In this document: one piece after another, positions 45,070-53,970 of the stretch
How positions within the stretch are numbered: the stretch's first letter is position 1
Layout of the letters: each line of letters starts with the position of its first letter
Assembly: GCA_052148295.1 (NCBI GenBank)
Contig: JBKQIP010000174.1
Coordinates: forward strand, 18,830-82,829
Length of the DNA stretch: 64,000 bases
Source of the DNA: Bog-473 sp052148295
GTDB lineage: Bacteria > Actinomycetota > Acidimicrobiia > Acidimicrobiales > RAAP-2
Direction of reading: 5' to 3'
The notes under the pieces: model-generated
Databases searched by the model: none
The model's input: the letters and a program-made list of their open reading frames with translations, nothing else
What the model was told of the DNA's origin: nothing
Made by a program: the position numbers and the translations under genes

Positions 45070-46381
45070 GCACGGATCCGAGTGCCTCGTGGACGACGTA
45101 GTCCCGCCCGGATCCGCGCCGAGCCGTCCGCTCCGGTTGCACGGCTGGAGGGAGCCGGCGGTCCTCGGTGTGGCCCTGGTGGCCGTGGCGGCCGGCTTCG
45201 GGCAGTTCGGTCTGACCGCCACGCTCGGCGACGTGGCCCGGCACTACGGCCATGTACTGCACGGCGGCTCCATCACCGACAAGGCCGGTCTCTCGGGCAC
45301 CGAGCTCGGCCTCGGGCTGGCGGCGATCCGGCTGGCGTCGCTCGGTGGCCTGCCCCTGGCCGGGCTGGCCGACCGGGTGGGCCGGCGGCGGGTCCTGCTG
45401 CTCACCTGCGGTCTCGGGCTCGCCGTCACCGCGGCGTCGGCGGCCAGCCCGGGGTACTGGTGGTTCGTCTTCATCTTCGCCCTGGGTCGGCCGCTCCTGT
45501 CGGCGGCGTACGCCGTGGCCCAGGTGGGGGCGGCCGAGGAGACCGGTTCGGGCCAGCGCGCCTCGGCCGTGGCCCTGGTCGCCGGCGGCTACGCCCTCGG
45601 CGCCGGCGCCACGGCCGTGATCTACGGGTCGACCGGGCACACACTGGGGTTCCGGGGCATCTTCGTCCTGGCCCTCGTCCCCCTGATCGCGCTGCCGTTC
45701 GTGGCGCGGTGGGTGACGGAGCCCGACCGCTTCCTCAACATCGAGGCCTCCGACGAACGGCGGCCGCCGATCCTCGGCGCGGTGGCCCGCCCCTATCGGG
45801 CCCGGCTTGCCCTCGTCGTGCTCCTGACCTTCGCATTGGCGGTGATCACCGGCCCGGCCAACACCTTCGTGTTCCTGTACGCCCAGAACGTGAAGCGGTT
45901 CCCCGGCTACGCCGAGTCGGCCATGGTGGTCGGTGCGGGGATCCTCGGCTTCGCCGGCCTGCTGGCCGGGGTGTGGTTGGCCGACCGCATCGGTCGACGC
46001 CCGACGGCCATGGGGGCCATGGTCTGCATCGGGGCGTCCGCCATCCTCTGCTACAGCGGCGGGTCGATCGTGCTGGTGATCGGTTACCTGACCGGCATCA
46101 CGGCCGGTGGGGTCATTGCGCCCGCGGCGGGAGCCTTCGTCAACGAGCTGTTCCCGACTGCGGTCCGGGCATCGGTGGCCGGGTGGAACGTGGCGGGAGC
46201 GGTGCTGGGAGCCGTGGCCGGCCTGGTGCTGTTCGGCGTCATCGCGGACGTGGGCAATCGCTTCGGCCCGGCCGCCCTGTGGACCTTCCTCCCGGCCATG
46301 GCGGTGAGCACCCTCGTCTTCCTCCTTCCCGAGACCCGGGGGCACGAGCCCGAGTACTTCTGGCCCGACGAGGGCACATAG
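45050..46381 (+). CDS. MFS transporter
   Basis: The 443-residue protein has about twelve hydrophobic helices and the MFS loop motif GLADRVGRRRVLLL, with a second copy WLADRIGRRPTAMG in the other half and the PETRG-like end LLPETRGHEPE. The layout suggests a sugar- or aromatic-acid-type exporter or importer. It is likely controlled by the TetR upstream. GTG 45050 is used; GTG 45089 would drop 13 non-hydrophobic residues. Confidence 0.9.
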   Translation: MTGRRTEHGSECLVDDVVPPGSAPSRPLRLHGWREPAVLGVALVAVAAGFGQFGLTATLGDVARHYGHVLHGGSITDKAGLSGTELGLGLAAIRLASLGGLPLAGLADRVGRRRVLLLTCGLGLAVTAASAASPGYWWFVFIFALGRPLLSAAYAVAQVGAAEETGSGQRASAVALVAGGYALGAGATAVIYGSTGHTLGFRGIFVLALVPLIALPFVARWVTEPDRFLNIEASDERRPPILGAVARPYRARLALVVLLTFALAVITGPANTFVFLYAQNVKRFPGYAESAMVVGAGILGFAGLLAGVWLADRIGRRPTAMGAMVCIGASAILCYSGGSIVLVIGYLTGITAGGVIAPAAGAFVNELFPTAVRASVAGWNVAGAVLGAVAGLVLFGVIADVGNRFGPAALWTFLPAMAVSTLVFLLPETRGHEPEYFWPDEGT

Positions 46382-46389
46382 GTCCCGGC

Positions 46390-46815
46390 GTGGCGGGTCG
46401 GGAGATCCCGGGACCTCGGCTGCTCATCGCCCTGGCGGTGGCCGGCCTCGCCGCGGCCGTCGCGGCCTCCTTCACCCATCCCTTCACCCCGGGCGCGGAC
46501 GTCGTCACCGCCATCCCCCTTGGCATCGCCGTGGTGGTCCTGGCGCGTCGGCGGCACGCCGATGGGCGCCCCGCCTTGGATCCCCACCCGGCGCCCCCCG
46601 CCACCGGGTCGGTGCCGGCGCACCGATGGGCGTCGGTGTGGCTCGCCCTGGCCACCGCCATCGTCGGCTGGGAGCTGTACTGCTACCTGAGCGCTCCCCG
46701 CTCGGCACACCCGACGTTGAGCGTTCTCATCAACATGCTCGAGGCCACCCCGACCGGGAAGGCACTGGCGTTCTTCCTGTGGCTCGCCCTCGGCTGGTAC
46801 CTGGTCGTGCCGTGA
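46390..46815 (+). CDS. Small membrane protein, function unknown
   Basis: The 141-residue protein has about four hydrophobic segments (LLIALAVAGLAAAVAASF; VTAIPLGIAVVVLA; WLALATAIVGWELYCYL; ALAFFLWLALGWYLVV). No family is recognised with confidence. GTG 46390 follows the MFS stop by 8 bp. Its stop overlaps the next small membrane gene by 4 bp, so the two are a pair. Confidence 0.68.
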   Translation: MAGREIPGPRLLIALAVAGLAAAVAASFTHPFTPGADVVTAIPLGIAVVVLARRRHADGRPALDPHPAPPATGSVPAHRWASVWLALATAIVGWELYCYLSAPRSAHPTLSVLINMLEATPTGKALAFFLWLALGWYLVVP

Positions 46816-47012
46816 GCGGCCGGGACTGGTCCTTCCTGGTCTGGGCCTGCCTCGGCGGCGCCGTCCTGGCCTGGCTGGTGATCACCTGGGTGTGGCGGGA
46901 ACGCCTGGCCACGCTTGGAGCGGTGGTGAGCGGGTGGCGACGGAACCGGGTGGCCCGGGTCCTGCTGGTCGTGGGCTGGATGTGGCTGGGCTGGCACGCG
47001 TTCGCCCGCTGA
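46812..47012 (+). CDS. Small membrane protein, DUF6186-like
   Basis: Only 66 residues, with two helices (FLVWACLGGAVLAWLVITW and VLLVVGWMWLGWHAFAR) around a basic loop. It resembles the DUF6186 group of small actinobacterial proteins; function unknown. GTG 46812 overlaps the previous stop (GTGA). Confidence 0.65.
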   Translation: MSGRDWSFLVWACLGGAVLAWLVITWVWRERLATLGAVVSGWRRNRVARVLLVVGWMWLGWHAFAR

Positions 47013-47025
47013 GGCTGCCCCCCCG

Positions 47026-48579
47026 TCAGCGGAGGCGTTCGGTCAGGTGGGCGCCCACCCGCAGGGCGTTGGCCATCGCCGTCAGCGCCGGGTTCACCGC
47101 GCCGATGCTGGGGAAGAAGCTGGTGTCGACCACGTAGAGGTTGTCGAGCTCGTGCGCCTTGCAGTCGGTGTCGAGCACCGACGACGACGGGTCGGTGCCG
47201 AAGCGGCACGTGCCGGCCTGATGGGCCACGCCGGCCACCGGGATGCTCATGGCCATGTAGAAATTCTTGTCGAGCACGTGGTGCTCGGCCATGCCCACGT
47301 GGTTGAGGATGGTCTTGAGCTCCCCGTAGAGGTCGGCCGCCTCCTTGTCGTTGGTGGGCGTGTAGGACAGGTGGATCTGACCGTCACCGTCGACCGTCAC
47401 CCGGTTGTCCGCCCGGGGAAGGTCCTCGGTGGTGAGCCACCAGTCGACCCCGTGCTGGGCCACGTCGTCGAGGGTGAAGCGGGGGGCCAGGAGCGTGAGT
47501 TTGGGCTCCTCGCCCTTCATGGCTCCGGCATTGGACTTCCCGATCATCTGGATGTTGCCCAGCGGGAAGGGGCGCCCGTCTCCGGCCAGGTAGAAATCGT
47601 TCAGGCCGAGGGTCTTTTGGAAGACCGTCTCGTTGGGTTCCTTGGACAGCGACACCACGGCCTTGCAGTTGTGGAACATGTAGTTGCGGCCGACCTGGTC
47701 CGAGCCGTTGGCCAGACCCCGGGGGTGGGCGTCGTTGCCCGAGTTCAACAGCAGCTTGGCGCTGTTGGAGGCGCCGGCCGAGACCACGACGATGTCCGCG
47801 GCGTAGGTCTCGCGGTTCCCGTCGCGCTCGACCACCACCCCGCTCACCGTGCGACCGCTCGGGTCGGTCTCGAGGCGGACCGCCTCGGCGTTGACCAGCA
47901 GGGTCACGTTGGGGAGGTCGAGCAGCGGGCGGACGGCCACCACGTCGGCATCGGCCTTGGCGTGGACCAGGCACGGGTACCCGTCGCACCAGGCGCAGCG
48001 GATGCACCGGCTGCGGGCGCGATCGCCCTCGTCGAGCAGGATCCCGCAGGGGGCGGAGAAGGGGTGGTACCCGGCGGCGGTCAGGTTGTCGTTGATCTCC
48101 TGCAGGCGGGGTTCGTGGCTCACCGCCGGATGCGGGTACGGCCTCGACGCCGGTCCGTCGGTCGGGTCCTCGCCGCGGTTGCCGTGCACCTCGTAGAGCC
48201 ACTCGGCCTCGGTGTACCACGGCTCGAAGTCCTCGTAGCCGAGGGGCCAGGCCGGCGACGGGCCGTCCATGTGGTCGATCTGGCCGAAGTCCTCGGGGCG
48301 CAAGCGGTACAGCGCCGCCCCGTAGAGCTTGGTGGCCCCCCCGACGAAATAGTGCACCTGGGGTTGGAAGGGGTGCCCGTCGTCGTCGTACCACGTGTCC
48401 GGTGAGATGTACTTCCCGTCGACGAAGACGGCGTCGGGGTTCCAGTTGTCCATCTCGCGGGGCAGGAAGTCCCCCCGCTCGAGGAGCAGGATCTTCTTCC
48501 CCGACGCCGCCACCGCGTGGGCCAGGGTCCCGCCTCCCGCGCCGGTCCCGATGATGATGAGGTCGTAGTGCTCTGGCAT
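47026..48579 (-). CDS. GMC-family FAD oxidoreductase with Cys-rich motif
   Basis: The 517-residue protein has the FAD fingerprint LIIIGTGAGGGTLAHAVA, VGGATKLYGAALYR near residue 80, a GMC C-terminal block (HQAGTCRFGTDP; LYVVDTSFFPSIGAVNPALT), and an internal CIRCAWCDGYPC (C-x2-C-x2-C-x4-C) near 195. Related dehydrogenases hold a 3Fe-4S cluster or disulfides in such a region, implying electron output other than to oxygen. ATG 48579 has AAGGAG 7 bases upstream. It is read after the SDR gene and may oxidise sugars or alcohols. Confidence 0.9.
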   Translation of the reverse strand: MPEHYDLIIIGTGAGGGTLAHAVAASGKKILLLERGDFLPREMDNWNPDAVFVDGKYISPDTWYDDDGHPFQPQVHYFVGGATKLYGAALYRLRPEDFGQIDHMDGPSPAWPLGYEDFEPWYTEAEWLYEVHGNRGEDPTDGPASRPYPHPAVSHEPRLQEINDNLTAAGYHPFSAPCGILLDEGDRARSRCIRCAWCDGYPCLVHAKADADVVAVRPLLDLPNVTLLVNAEAVRLETDPSGRTVSGVVVERDGNRETYAADIVVVSAGASNSAKLLLNSGNDAHPRGLANGSDQVGRNYMFHNCKAVVSLSKEPNETVFQKTLGLNDFYLAGDGRPFPLGNIQMIGKSNAGAMKGEEPKLTLLAPRFTLDDVAQHGVDWWLTTEDLPRADNRVTVDGDGQIHLSYTPTNDKEAADLYGELKTILNHVGMAEHHVLDKNFYMAMSIPVAGVAHQAGTCRFGTDPSSSVLDTDCKAHELDNLYVVDTSFFPSIGAVNPALTAMANALRVGAHLTERLR

Positions 48580-48626
48580 GGCTGCTCCTTGGTTGCGGCT
48601 CCGCGGCGTGATCGCCCGCGTCGCGG

Positions 48627-49403
48627 TCAGAGCCCGGGGCTGCTCTGCATGATGCCGCCGTCGGCGAAGATGGTGGTGGCGGTGACGTAGCTGGCACCGT
48701 CACCGGCCAAGAAGGCCACCACGCTGCCGATCTCGGAGGGTTCGGCCATGCGACCGATCGGGATGGCCGCGTTGAGGGTGGCCAGCTTGCGCGGGTCCGC
48801 CATGGTCTCGGCGTTGATCGGCGTGTCCACCGCACCCGGACCGACCCCGGTCACCGTGATCCCGTGCGGTGCCAGCTCGACACCGGCGCAACGGGTCAGC
48901 ATGCGCATGCCCCCCTTGGAGAGGCAGTACGCCGTGTTGCCCGGCATGGGCCAGTCCTCGTGCACCGAGGTGAGGTTGATGATCCGCCCGCCGCCCCCCT
49001 GGGCGATCATCTGCTTGGCCGCCAGCTGGGTGCCGAAGAACGCGCTCTTCAGGTTCACGTCCAGGACGAAGGCGTACTGCTTCTCAGTGGTGTCGAGCAC
49101 CGAGGTGCGGGTCTCGACGCCGGCGTTGTTCACCATGATGTCGAGCCGGCCGAAGGCCTTGACGGCCGAGTCGACCAGCATCTGGAGGTCCTCGACCTTG
49201 CTCACGTCCGCTTCGATGCCGATGGCCTTGTCCCCGAGCGCCTCGACCTGGCGCTCGAGGTCCTCGGTGGCGTCGGGGTTGCTCACGTAGTCGATGACGA
49301 TGTTCGCCCCCTCTTCGGCCAGGGCCAGGACGATGGCCTTGCCGATGCCGCTGTTGCCGCCGGTGACGATGGCCACCTTCCCCTTGAGTGCACCTGTGGC
49401 CAC
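48627..49403 (-). CDS. Short-chain dehydrogenase (glucose-1-dehydrogenase-like)
   Basis: The 258-residue SDR has TGGNSGIGKAIV, NNAGVE, catalytic Ser in LTSVHED, Tyr/Lys in YCLSKGG and the PGAVDTPIN region. It resembles glucose 1-dehydrogenases. GTG 49403 has GAGGAGG 8 bases upstream. A GMC oxidoreductase follows 47 bp downstream in the same direction, suggesting joint sugar oxidation. Confidence 0.92.
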   Translation of the reverse strand: MATGALKGKVAIVTGGNSGIGKAIVLALAEEGANIVIDYVSNPDATEDLERQVEALGDKAIGIEADVSKVEDLQMLVDSAVKAFGRLDIMVNNAGVETRTSVLDTTEKQYAFVLDVNLKSAFFGTQLAAKQMIAQGGGGRIINLTSVHEDWPMPGNTAYCLSKGGMRMLTRCAGVELAPHGITVTGVGPGAVDTPINAETMADPRKLATLNAAIPIGRMAEPSEIGSVVAFLAGDGASYVTATTIFADGGIMQSSPGL

Positions 49404-49420
49404 GGGCCACCTCCTCTTCT

Positions 49421-49485
49421 CAGTGCCGGACGCTTCTTTCGTGCTCGGACTCTTGTCGGACTCTTGTCAGTGCTCGGACGCTTGT
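49421..49485. repeat. Degenerate 11-bp direct repeats upstream of the SDR gene
   Basis: CGGACGCTTCT (49427), CGGACTCTTGT (49446 and 49457) and CGGACGCTTGT (49475) recur, the middle two in tandem, and CAGTGC precedes the outer pair. They lie 24 or more bases upstream of the SDR start on minus, so may be iterated binding sites. Confidence 0.6.
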
Positions 49486-49573
49486 CGGTGCGCGGACCGG
49501 GCTCGCTCCGCGGCGCCGGCCCCCGCCGGGGCCACCGCTCCGCTGGTGCCGCGGGCGGGAGCGCGGTCGGGGG

Positions 49574-51430
49574 TCAGGGGGCGGCCGCCTCGGCCTCGAT
49601 GAGGCGGGACACGGCTTCGATCAGGGCGAGGTGGGTGAAGGCCTGGGGGAAATTCCCGAGGTGCTCACCGGTGGCGGCGTCGATCTCCTCGGCGTAGAGC
49701 TGCATGGGGCTGGCGAAGGAGAGCAGCTTCTTGCACAGGGCCCGGGCGCGGTCGAGCTCCCCGATCATGGCCAGCGCGGTGACCAGCCAGAAGGAGCAGA
49801 TGGTGAACGTGCCCTCCTTGCCCGCGAACCCCGTGTCGGTGGTGTCCACCTTGTAGCGCAGCACCAGGTCGTCCTCGGTCAGCTCGTCGGCGATGGCCAG
49901 CACCGTGGTGCGCACCCGCTCGTCGTCGGGAGGCAGGAAGCCGAGGATGGGGATGAGGAGCAGCGAGGCGTCGAGCTCGTCGTTGCCGTAGTGCTGGCGG
50001 AAGCGGCCCCGCTCGTCCACGCCCTTGTCCAGTATGTCCGCCTGGCACGCGTCGGCCGCCTGCTGCCATTTCTCGGCCCGCTCGTCGTGACCGCGCTGGG
50101 CGGCCATGTCGGCCCCGCGGGCCATGGCCACCCAGCACAGCACCTTGGACGCCGTGAAGTGCTCCGGGTCGCCCCGGATCTCCCAGATGCCCTGGTCGGG
50201 ATCGTCCTGGTGGGCGATGGCGGCTTCGACCAGGGTGGCCAGCCCCTCCCACACCGGCGGCGCGATCTGCGCGGCGCCTTGGTGCAGATGGGTGTCCACC
50301 GCGTCGAGGAGCATGCCCCACACGTCGTTCTGGTGCTGGTTCCACGCCCCGTTGCCCACCCGCACCGGGGAGGCCCCGTCGTAGCCGCTGAGATGGTCGA
50401 GCGTGTGCTCGGTCAGGTCGCTCTCGCCGCCGATGCCGTACATGATCTGGAGCTCCCAGTCCCCGCTGGGCCTGGGCCCGCCGACCGATTCGAGAACGAA
50501 GGCGAAGTACTCGAGCGCCTCCCACTCGAAGCCCAGGCGATAGAGCGAGCGGAGCATGAAGGCGGAGTCGCGGATCCAGGTGTAGCGGTAGTCCCAGTTG
50601 CGGGCGCCGCCCGGCGTCTCGGGCAACGAGGTGGTCGACGCCGCCATGATCGCCCCCGTCGGCGCGTAGCTGAGCCCCTTGAGGGTGAGCGCGCTGCGCT
50701 CGAGGTAGGAGCGCCACGGGTGGTCCGGGAACGTGCCGGCACTGAGCCAGTCCCGCCAGAAGGCCACGGTGGTGGCGAGCTGGCCGACGGCCTCGTCCTG
50801 GGTGGTCGGACCGCTCCCGTTCCACGACAGGGCCACGAAGGCGGACTCACCCGCCGCCAGGGTGGTGCGCCCGTAGCAGCGGGCACCCGCCGTGCCCAGC
50901 ATCATGGAGCTGGTCACGGTCAGGGCCGGGCCCTCCTCCGGCGGGCGGGCGCTCATCGACTGGTACTCGGCCTGGTCGTACTCCCAGGTCACCATGGTGG
51001 TGCCGTAGTCGAGGAGGGGCACGCAGTTGGCGACGATCTCGACCTTCCCGCCGATGCAGGTGGCCAGGCGCACCAGGGATCGCACCGCCGCCGCATCGCC
51101 GGGCGGCCGCCGGTACTCGGGGCGCCGGGCGCCGTGGGGGACCGGCCCGATGGAGAGGAAGTCCTGCACGAGCAGCCATCCGGTGGGGGTGTGCCACGTG
51201 CTCTCGAGCACCATCGTCCCGGGGAGGTACCGGCGCTGGTGCGGGACCTGGGTGTTCATGGGGCCGAAGCGGAAGTCGCCGGCCCGGCGGTCGAGCAGCG
51301 CGCCGAAGATGCTCGGGGCGTCGGGCCGGGGCAGGCACATCCACTCGACGGAGCCGTCCGGCGCCACGAGGCAACTGCTCTCACAGTCGGAGAGGAACCC
51401 GTACTCCGCGATGGGTGGGAACGCGCTCAT
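49574..51430 (-). CDS. GH15 glycoside hydrolase (trehalase/glucoamylase-like)
   Basis: The 618-residue enzyme has the N-terminal beta-sandwich of bacterial GH15 proteins (IAEYGFLSDCESSCLVAPDG; RYLPGTMVLES) and the (alpha/alpha)6 barrel with YRYTWIRDSAFMLRSL, GIWEIRG (likely general acid Glu) and LGNFPQAFTHLALIEA. Actinobacterial relatives include trehalases. It precedes the SDR and GMC genes on minus, so sugar release then oxidation is plausible. ATG 51430 begins the conserved sequence; a longer frame to 51676 is Arg-rich. Confidence 0.9.
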   Translation of the reverse strand: MSAFPPIAEYGFLSDCESSCLVAPDGSVEWMCLPRPDAPSIFGALLDRRAGDFRFGPMNTQVPHQRRYLPGTMVLESTWHTPTGWLLVQDFLSIGPVPHGARRPEYRRPPGDAAAVRSLVRLATCIGGKVEIVANCVPLLDYGTTMVTWEYDQAEYQSMSARPPEEGPALTVTSSMMLGTAGARCYGRTTLAAGESAFVALSWNGSGPTTQDEAVGQLATTVAFWRDWLSAGTFPDHPWRSYLERSALTLKGLSYAPTGAIMAASTTSLPETPGGARNWDYRYTWIRDSAFMLRSLYRLGFEWEALEYFAFVLESVGGPRPSGDWELQIMYGIGGESDLTEHTLDHLSGYDGASPVRVGNGAWNQHQNDVWGMLLDAVDTHLHQGAAQIAPPVWEGLATLVEAAIAHQDDPDQGIWEIRGDPEHFTASKVLCWVAMARGADMAAQRGHDERAEKWQQAADACQADILDKGVDERGRFRQHYGNDELDASLLLIPILGFLPPDDERVRTTVLAIADELTEDDLVLRYKVDTTDTGFAGKEGTFTICSFWLVTALAMIGELDRARALCKKLLSFASPMQLYAEEIDAATGEHLGNFPQAFTHLALIEAVSRLIEAEAAAP

Positions 51431-51745
51431 GCGGCACCGGTCCCGCGGACCCGCACCGACCGGTCCCGCACCACCCGGCCGGGATCGGCATCTCTGGGCC
51501 TTCGCCCGGTCGTCCCGATCGCTCCTCCCACGGCAACGCCCTCCTTCGTGACTTCCGAGGCGGTGTCCGCGTGCCGGCCGGCGCCGGCCGCCGGCGGCCT
51601 CCGACGGGACGCCGCACCGACTCCGCAGTTCACCGTGCCCACACTGGCACGGGTTCCCTGGTGTCGCAACTCGCACGCGACGCCCCGGTGCCGGAGGCGG
51701 GCCTGCTAACGTCCCGTCGTTTCCGGGCCGACGCTGGGAGCGAAG
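51431..51745. other. Intergenic region between divergent GH15 and glycosyltransferase genes
   Basis: No gene is convincing in these 315 bases; open frames here are Arg/Gly-rich shadows. CCGGTCCCGC occurs twice near 51438 and 51461. A TAACGT -10 candidate (51707-51712) and GGGAG (51736-51740) serve the glycosyltransferase at 51746. Confidence 0.5.
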
Positions 51746-53806
51746 ATGCGCCTACGGCAGGTGTTCAAGCTGGCCACCGAGGAGCTCCGGGCCTTCCGTG
51801 AGGCGTCGAAGGTCAGCGGAGGACGCGACGCTCTGATTGCCCGGGCGCGACACGACCTCGATCTCGAGCAGGTGGACGAGAGCCGCGTGGCGACACTCGA
51901 GTCGAGGGTGTCCGCTCTGGAGGCGAGCGCGCTGGAGGCCGGACCGCAGGTCGGTCAGCTCGACGCTCAGCTCAAGGGCACCGTCGAGGCCCTGCGCAGC
52001 CTCGATGCGGCGACGCAGGTCCGCCTGGCCGCCATCGATCGCCGGGACGGGCGGGCCGCGCTGGCGGCGCACATCGATGCGGTCACCACATGGGTCCGCC
52101 GCGCCCGGCTGACCACCAGCACCCGGGTCACGGTCGTTCTGGCCACCTACAACCGGTGCGGCCTGCTGCCCCGGGCCGTGGACTCCGTGCGGGCCCAGGA
52201 GTACCCCCACTGGGAGCTGGTCGTCGTCGACGACGGGAGCTCGGACGACACCGCGGCCTTGCTGAAGCAGCTTGCGTCGGAGGACGAGCGGATCGTGGTC
52301 GTCTCGCTGCCCCACCATGGCGTGGGCGCGGCCCGCAACGCCGGACTGTCGGCGGCCACCGGGGACATCATCTGCTACCTCGACGACGACAACCTGATGG
52401 AGCCACTCTGGTTGAAGGCCGTGGCGTGGGCATTCGGGCGCCGACCCGACCTGCAGCTCCTCTACGGCGCCAGGGTGATGGACGTCGAGGCCGATGGGGA
52501 CCCCGAGGCGGACGCGCTGCCCTACCTCCAATTCGAAGCCTTCGAGCGGCACCGGCTGGAGGCGGCCAACTTCATCGACCTCGGCGTGGTGGCCCACCGG
52601 CGCGACCTCCCCGACGCGCACTTCGACGAGTCCCTCGCTGCACTGGGGGACTGGGAGCTGATCCTCCGGATGACCGTGGACCGGCCCCCGCTGGCGCTGC
52701 CCGTGGTGGCGTCGATCTACACCACGTCGGCCCCGAGCCGGATCAGCCGGTCCGGCCACCCGGCCGTCGCCGGGGCAACCGTGCTGGCCCGCATGGCCCG
52801 GGCCCGGCCCCCGCGCGTGCTGGCCTACAACTCGCTCTTCCCGCTGGTGCCCGAGACCTACATCCAGGACGAGATGCGGGCGCTCACCGACAACGGGGCG
52901 ATGCTGGCCTGGTGCACCGATCGATGGTCCCCGTCGCCGGTGACGGTGCCCGAGCCCACCTACACCGACCTGGACACGGCGGTCGGCGACTTCGCGCCGG
53001 ACGTCCTGGTGCTGTACTGGTCGACCTTCGCGCTGGGCCGCCTCGATGCCCTGTCCCGGGTGGGCAAGCCCTTCGCGCTCCGCGTGCACTCGTTCGATTT
53101 CGACCTCGAGGCCATCGAGCGCGTCCGCACCCACCCGCTGTGCATCGGGACCTGGGCCTACCCCCACCACGCGCGTCACATCGCCGGCGCCCACGACCTC
53201 GTCCCCCTGTTGACCAGCGGCTCGGAGTTCCCCGAACCCGCCGCCGAGCGGACGGTCGTGCTGGCGGCGTGCGCCGGAGTGCCGAAGAAGGACTGGCCGA
53301 CACTGGTGACGGCCTTCGCCGAGCTGGCCCGGCAAGGGACTGATTGCCGCATTGTGGTGGGGGTCACCGACCAGCACGAGGAGGAGCCCGCTCGGATCCG
53401 TCGCCTGATCGAAGACAGCAAAGCACCGGTCAAGCTGTCCGTCGACGTCCCCCACGATCAGGTGCTCGCCTTGCTGGCGCGCACGGCGGTGGTCGTCTAC
53501 ACCAAGGCGGCGGGCGTGCCGTTCGGCATGCCGCGTTCGATCGTCGAGGGCATGTACGCCGGCACGGCGGCGGTCCTGCCCGCGGAGCCCGAGGCACGCC
53601 TGGTGGCCGGCCCGAACTGCCGCACCTACGCGCACCCGCAGGACATCGTGCGTCACGTGGACGAGGTCCTGGCCGGTGGCCCCGAGATCGAGGCCGAGCG
53701 GCAGTGCAACCGCCACTTCGCGCAGACGCATTTCGCCGACCCGGCGCTGGCCGCGGCCTTCGCCGCGCAGCTGGCCCGGGCCCTGGCGCAGTGGCGGGCC
53801 GGCTGA
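51746..53806 (+). CDS. Fused glycosyltransferase (coiled coil-GT2-GT4)
   Basis: The 686-residue protein has an N-terminal coiled coil (about 20-110), a GT2 domain (VTVVLATYNRCGLLPRAVDS; VVVDDGSSDDTAAL; YLDDDNLMEP; GDWELILRM) to about 330, and a second GT4-like domain (about 350-680) with a donor-site pattern PFGMPRSIVEGMYAGTAAVL. It has no membrane helices. It probably transfers two sugars to a cell-surface glycan. ATG 51746 has GGGAG 5 bases upstream. Confidence 0.87.
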   Translation: MRLRQVFKLATEELRAFREASKVSGGRDALIARARHDLDLEQVDESRVATLESRVSALEASALEAGPQVGQLDAQLKGTVEALRSLDAATQVRLAAIDRRDGRAALAAHIDAVTTWVRRARLTTSTRVTVVLATYNRCGLLPRAVDSVRAQEYPHWELVVVDDGSSDDTAALLKQLASEDERIVVVSLPHHGVGAARNAGLSAATGDIICYLDDDNLMEPLWLKAVAWAFGRRPDLQLLYGARVMDVEADGDPEADALPYLQFEAFERHRLEAANFIDLGVVAHRRDLPDAHFDESLAALGDWELILRMTVDRPPLALPVVASIYTTSAPSRISRSGHPAVAGATVLARMARARPPRVLAYNSLFPLVPETYIQDEMRALTDNGAMLAWCTDRWSPSPVTVPEPTYTDLDTAVGDFAPDVLVLYWSTFALGRLDALSRVGKPFALRVHSFDFDLEAIERVRTHPLCIGTWAYPHHARHIAGAHDLVPLLTSGSEFPEPAAERTVVLAACAGVPKKDWPTLVTAFAELARQGTDCRIVVGVTDQHEEEPARIRRLIEDSKAPVKLSVDVPHDQVLALLARTAVVVYTKAAGVPFGMPRSIVEGMYAGTAAVLPAEPEARLVAGPNCRTYAHPQDIVRHVDEVLAGGPEIEAERQCNRHFAQTHFADPALAAAFAAQLARALAQWRAG

Positions 53807-53970
53807 ACCGGATCGGTCGCTACGCGCTCGAGGTGACCCACCCGACGACGGCTCGGGGACGTACGTGAAGCTCACCGTGAGTGGAACGGGGACGGGAGCG
53901 GCACCCGTCTCCGTTGACGCCTGGCCGGCGGCGTGCCACCATGCGGCCCCCGCCAACGATCGGAGTCGCC

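Noticed and set aside
51752..53956. 734-residue minus-strand open frame
   Set aside because: Antisense to the glycosyltransferase; Gly/Arg/His-rich shadow.
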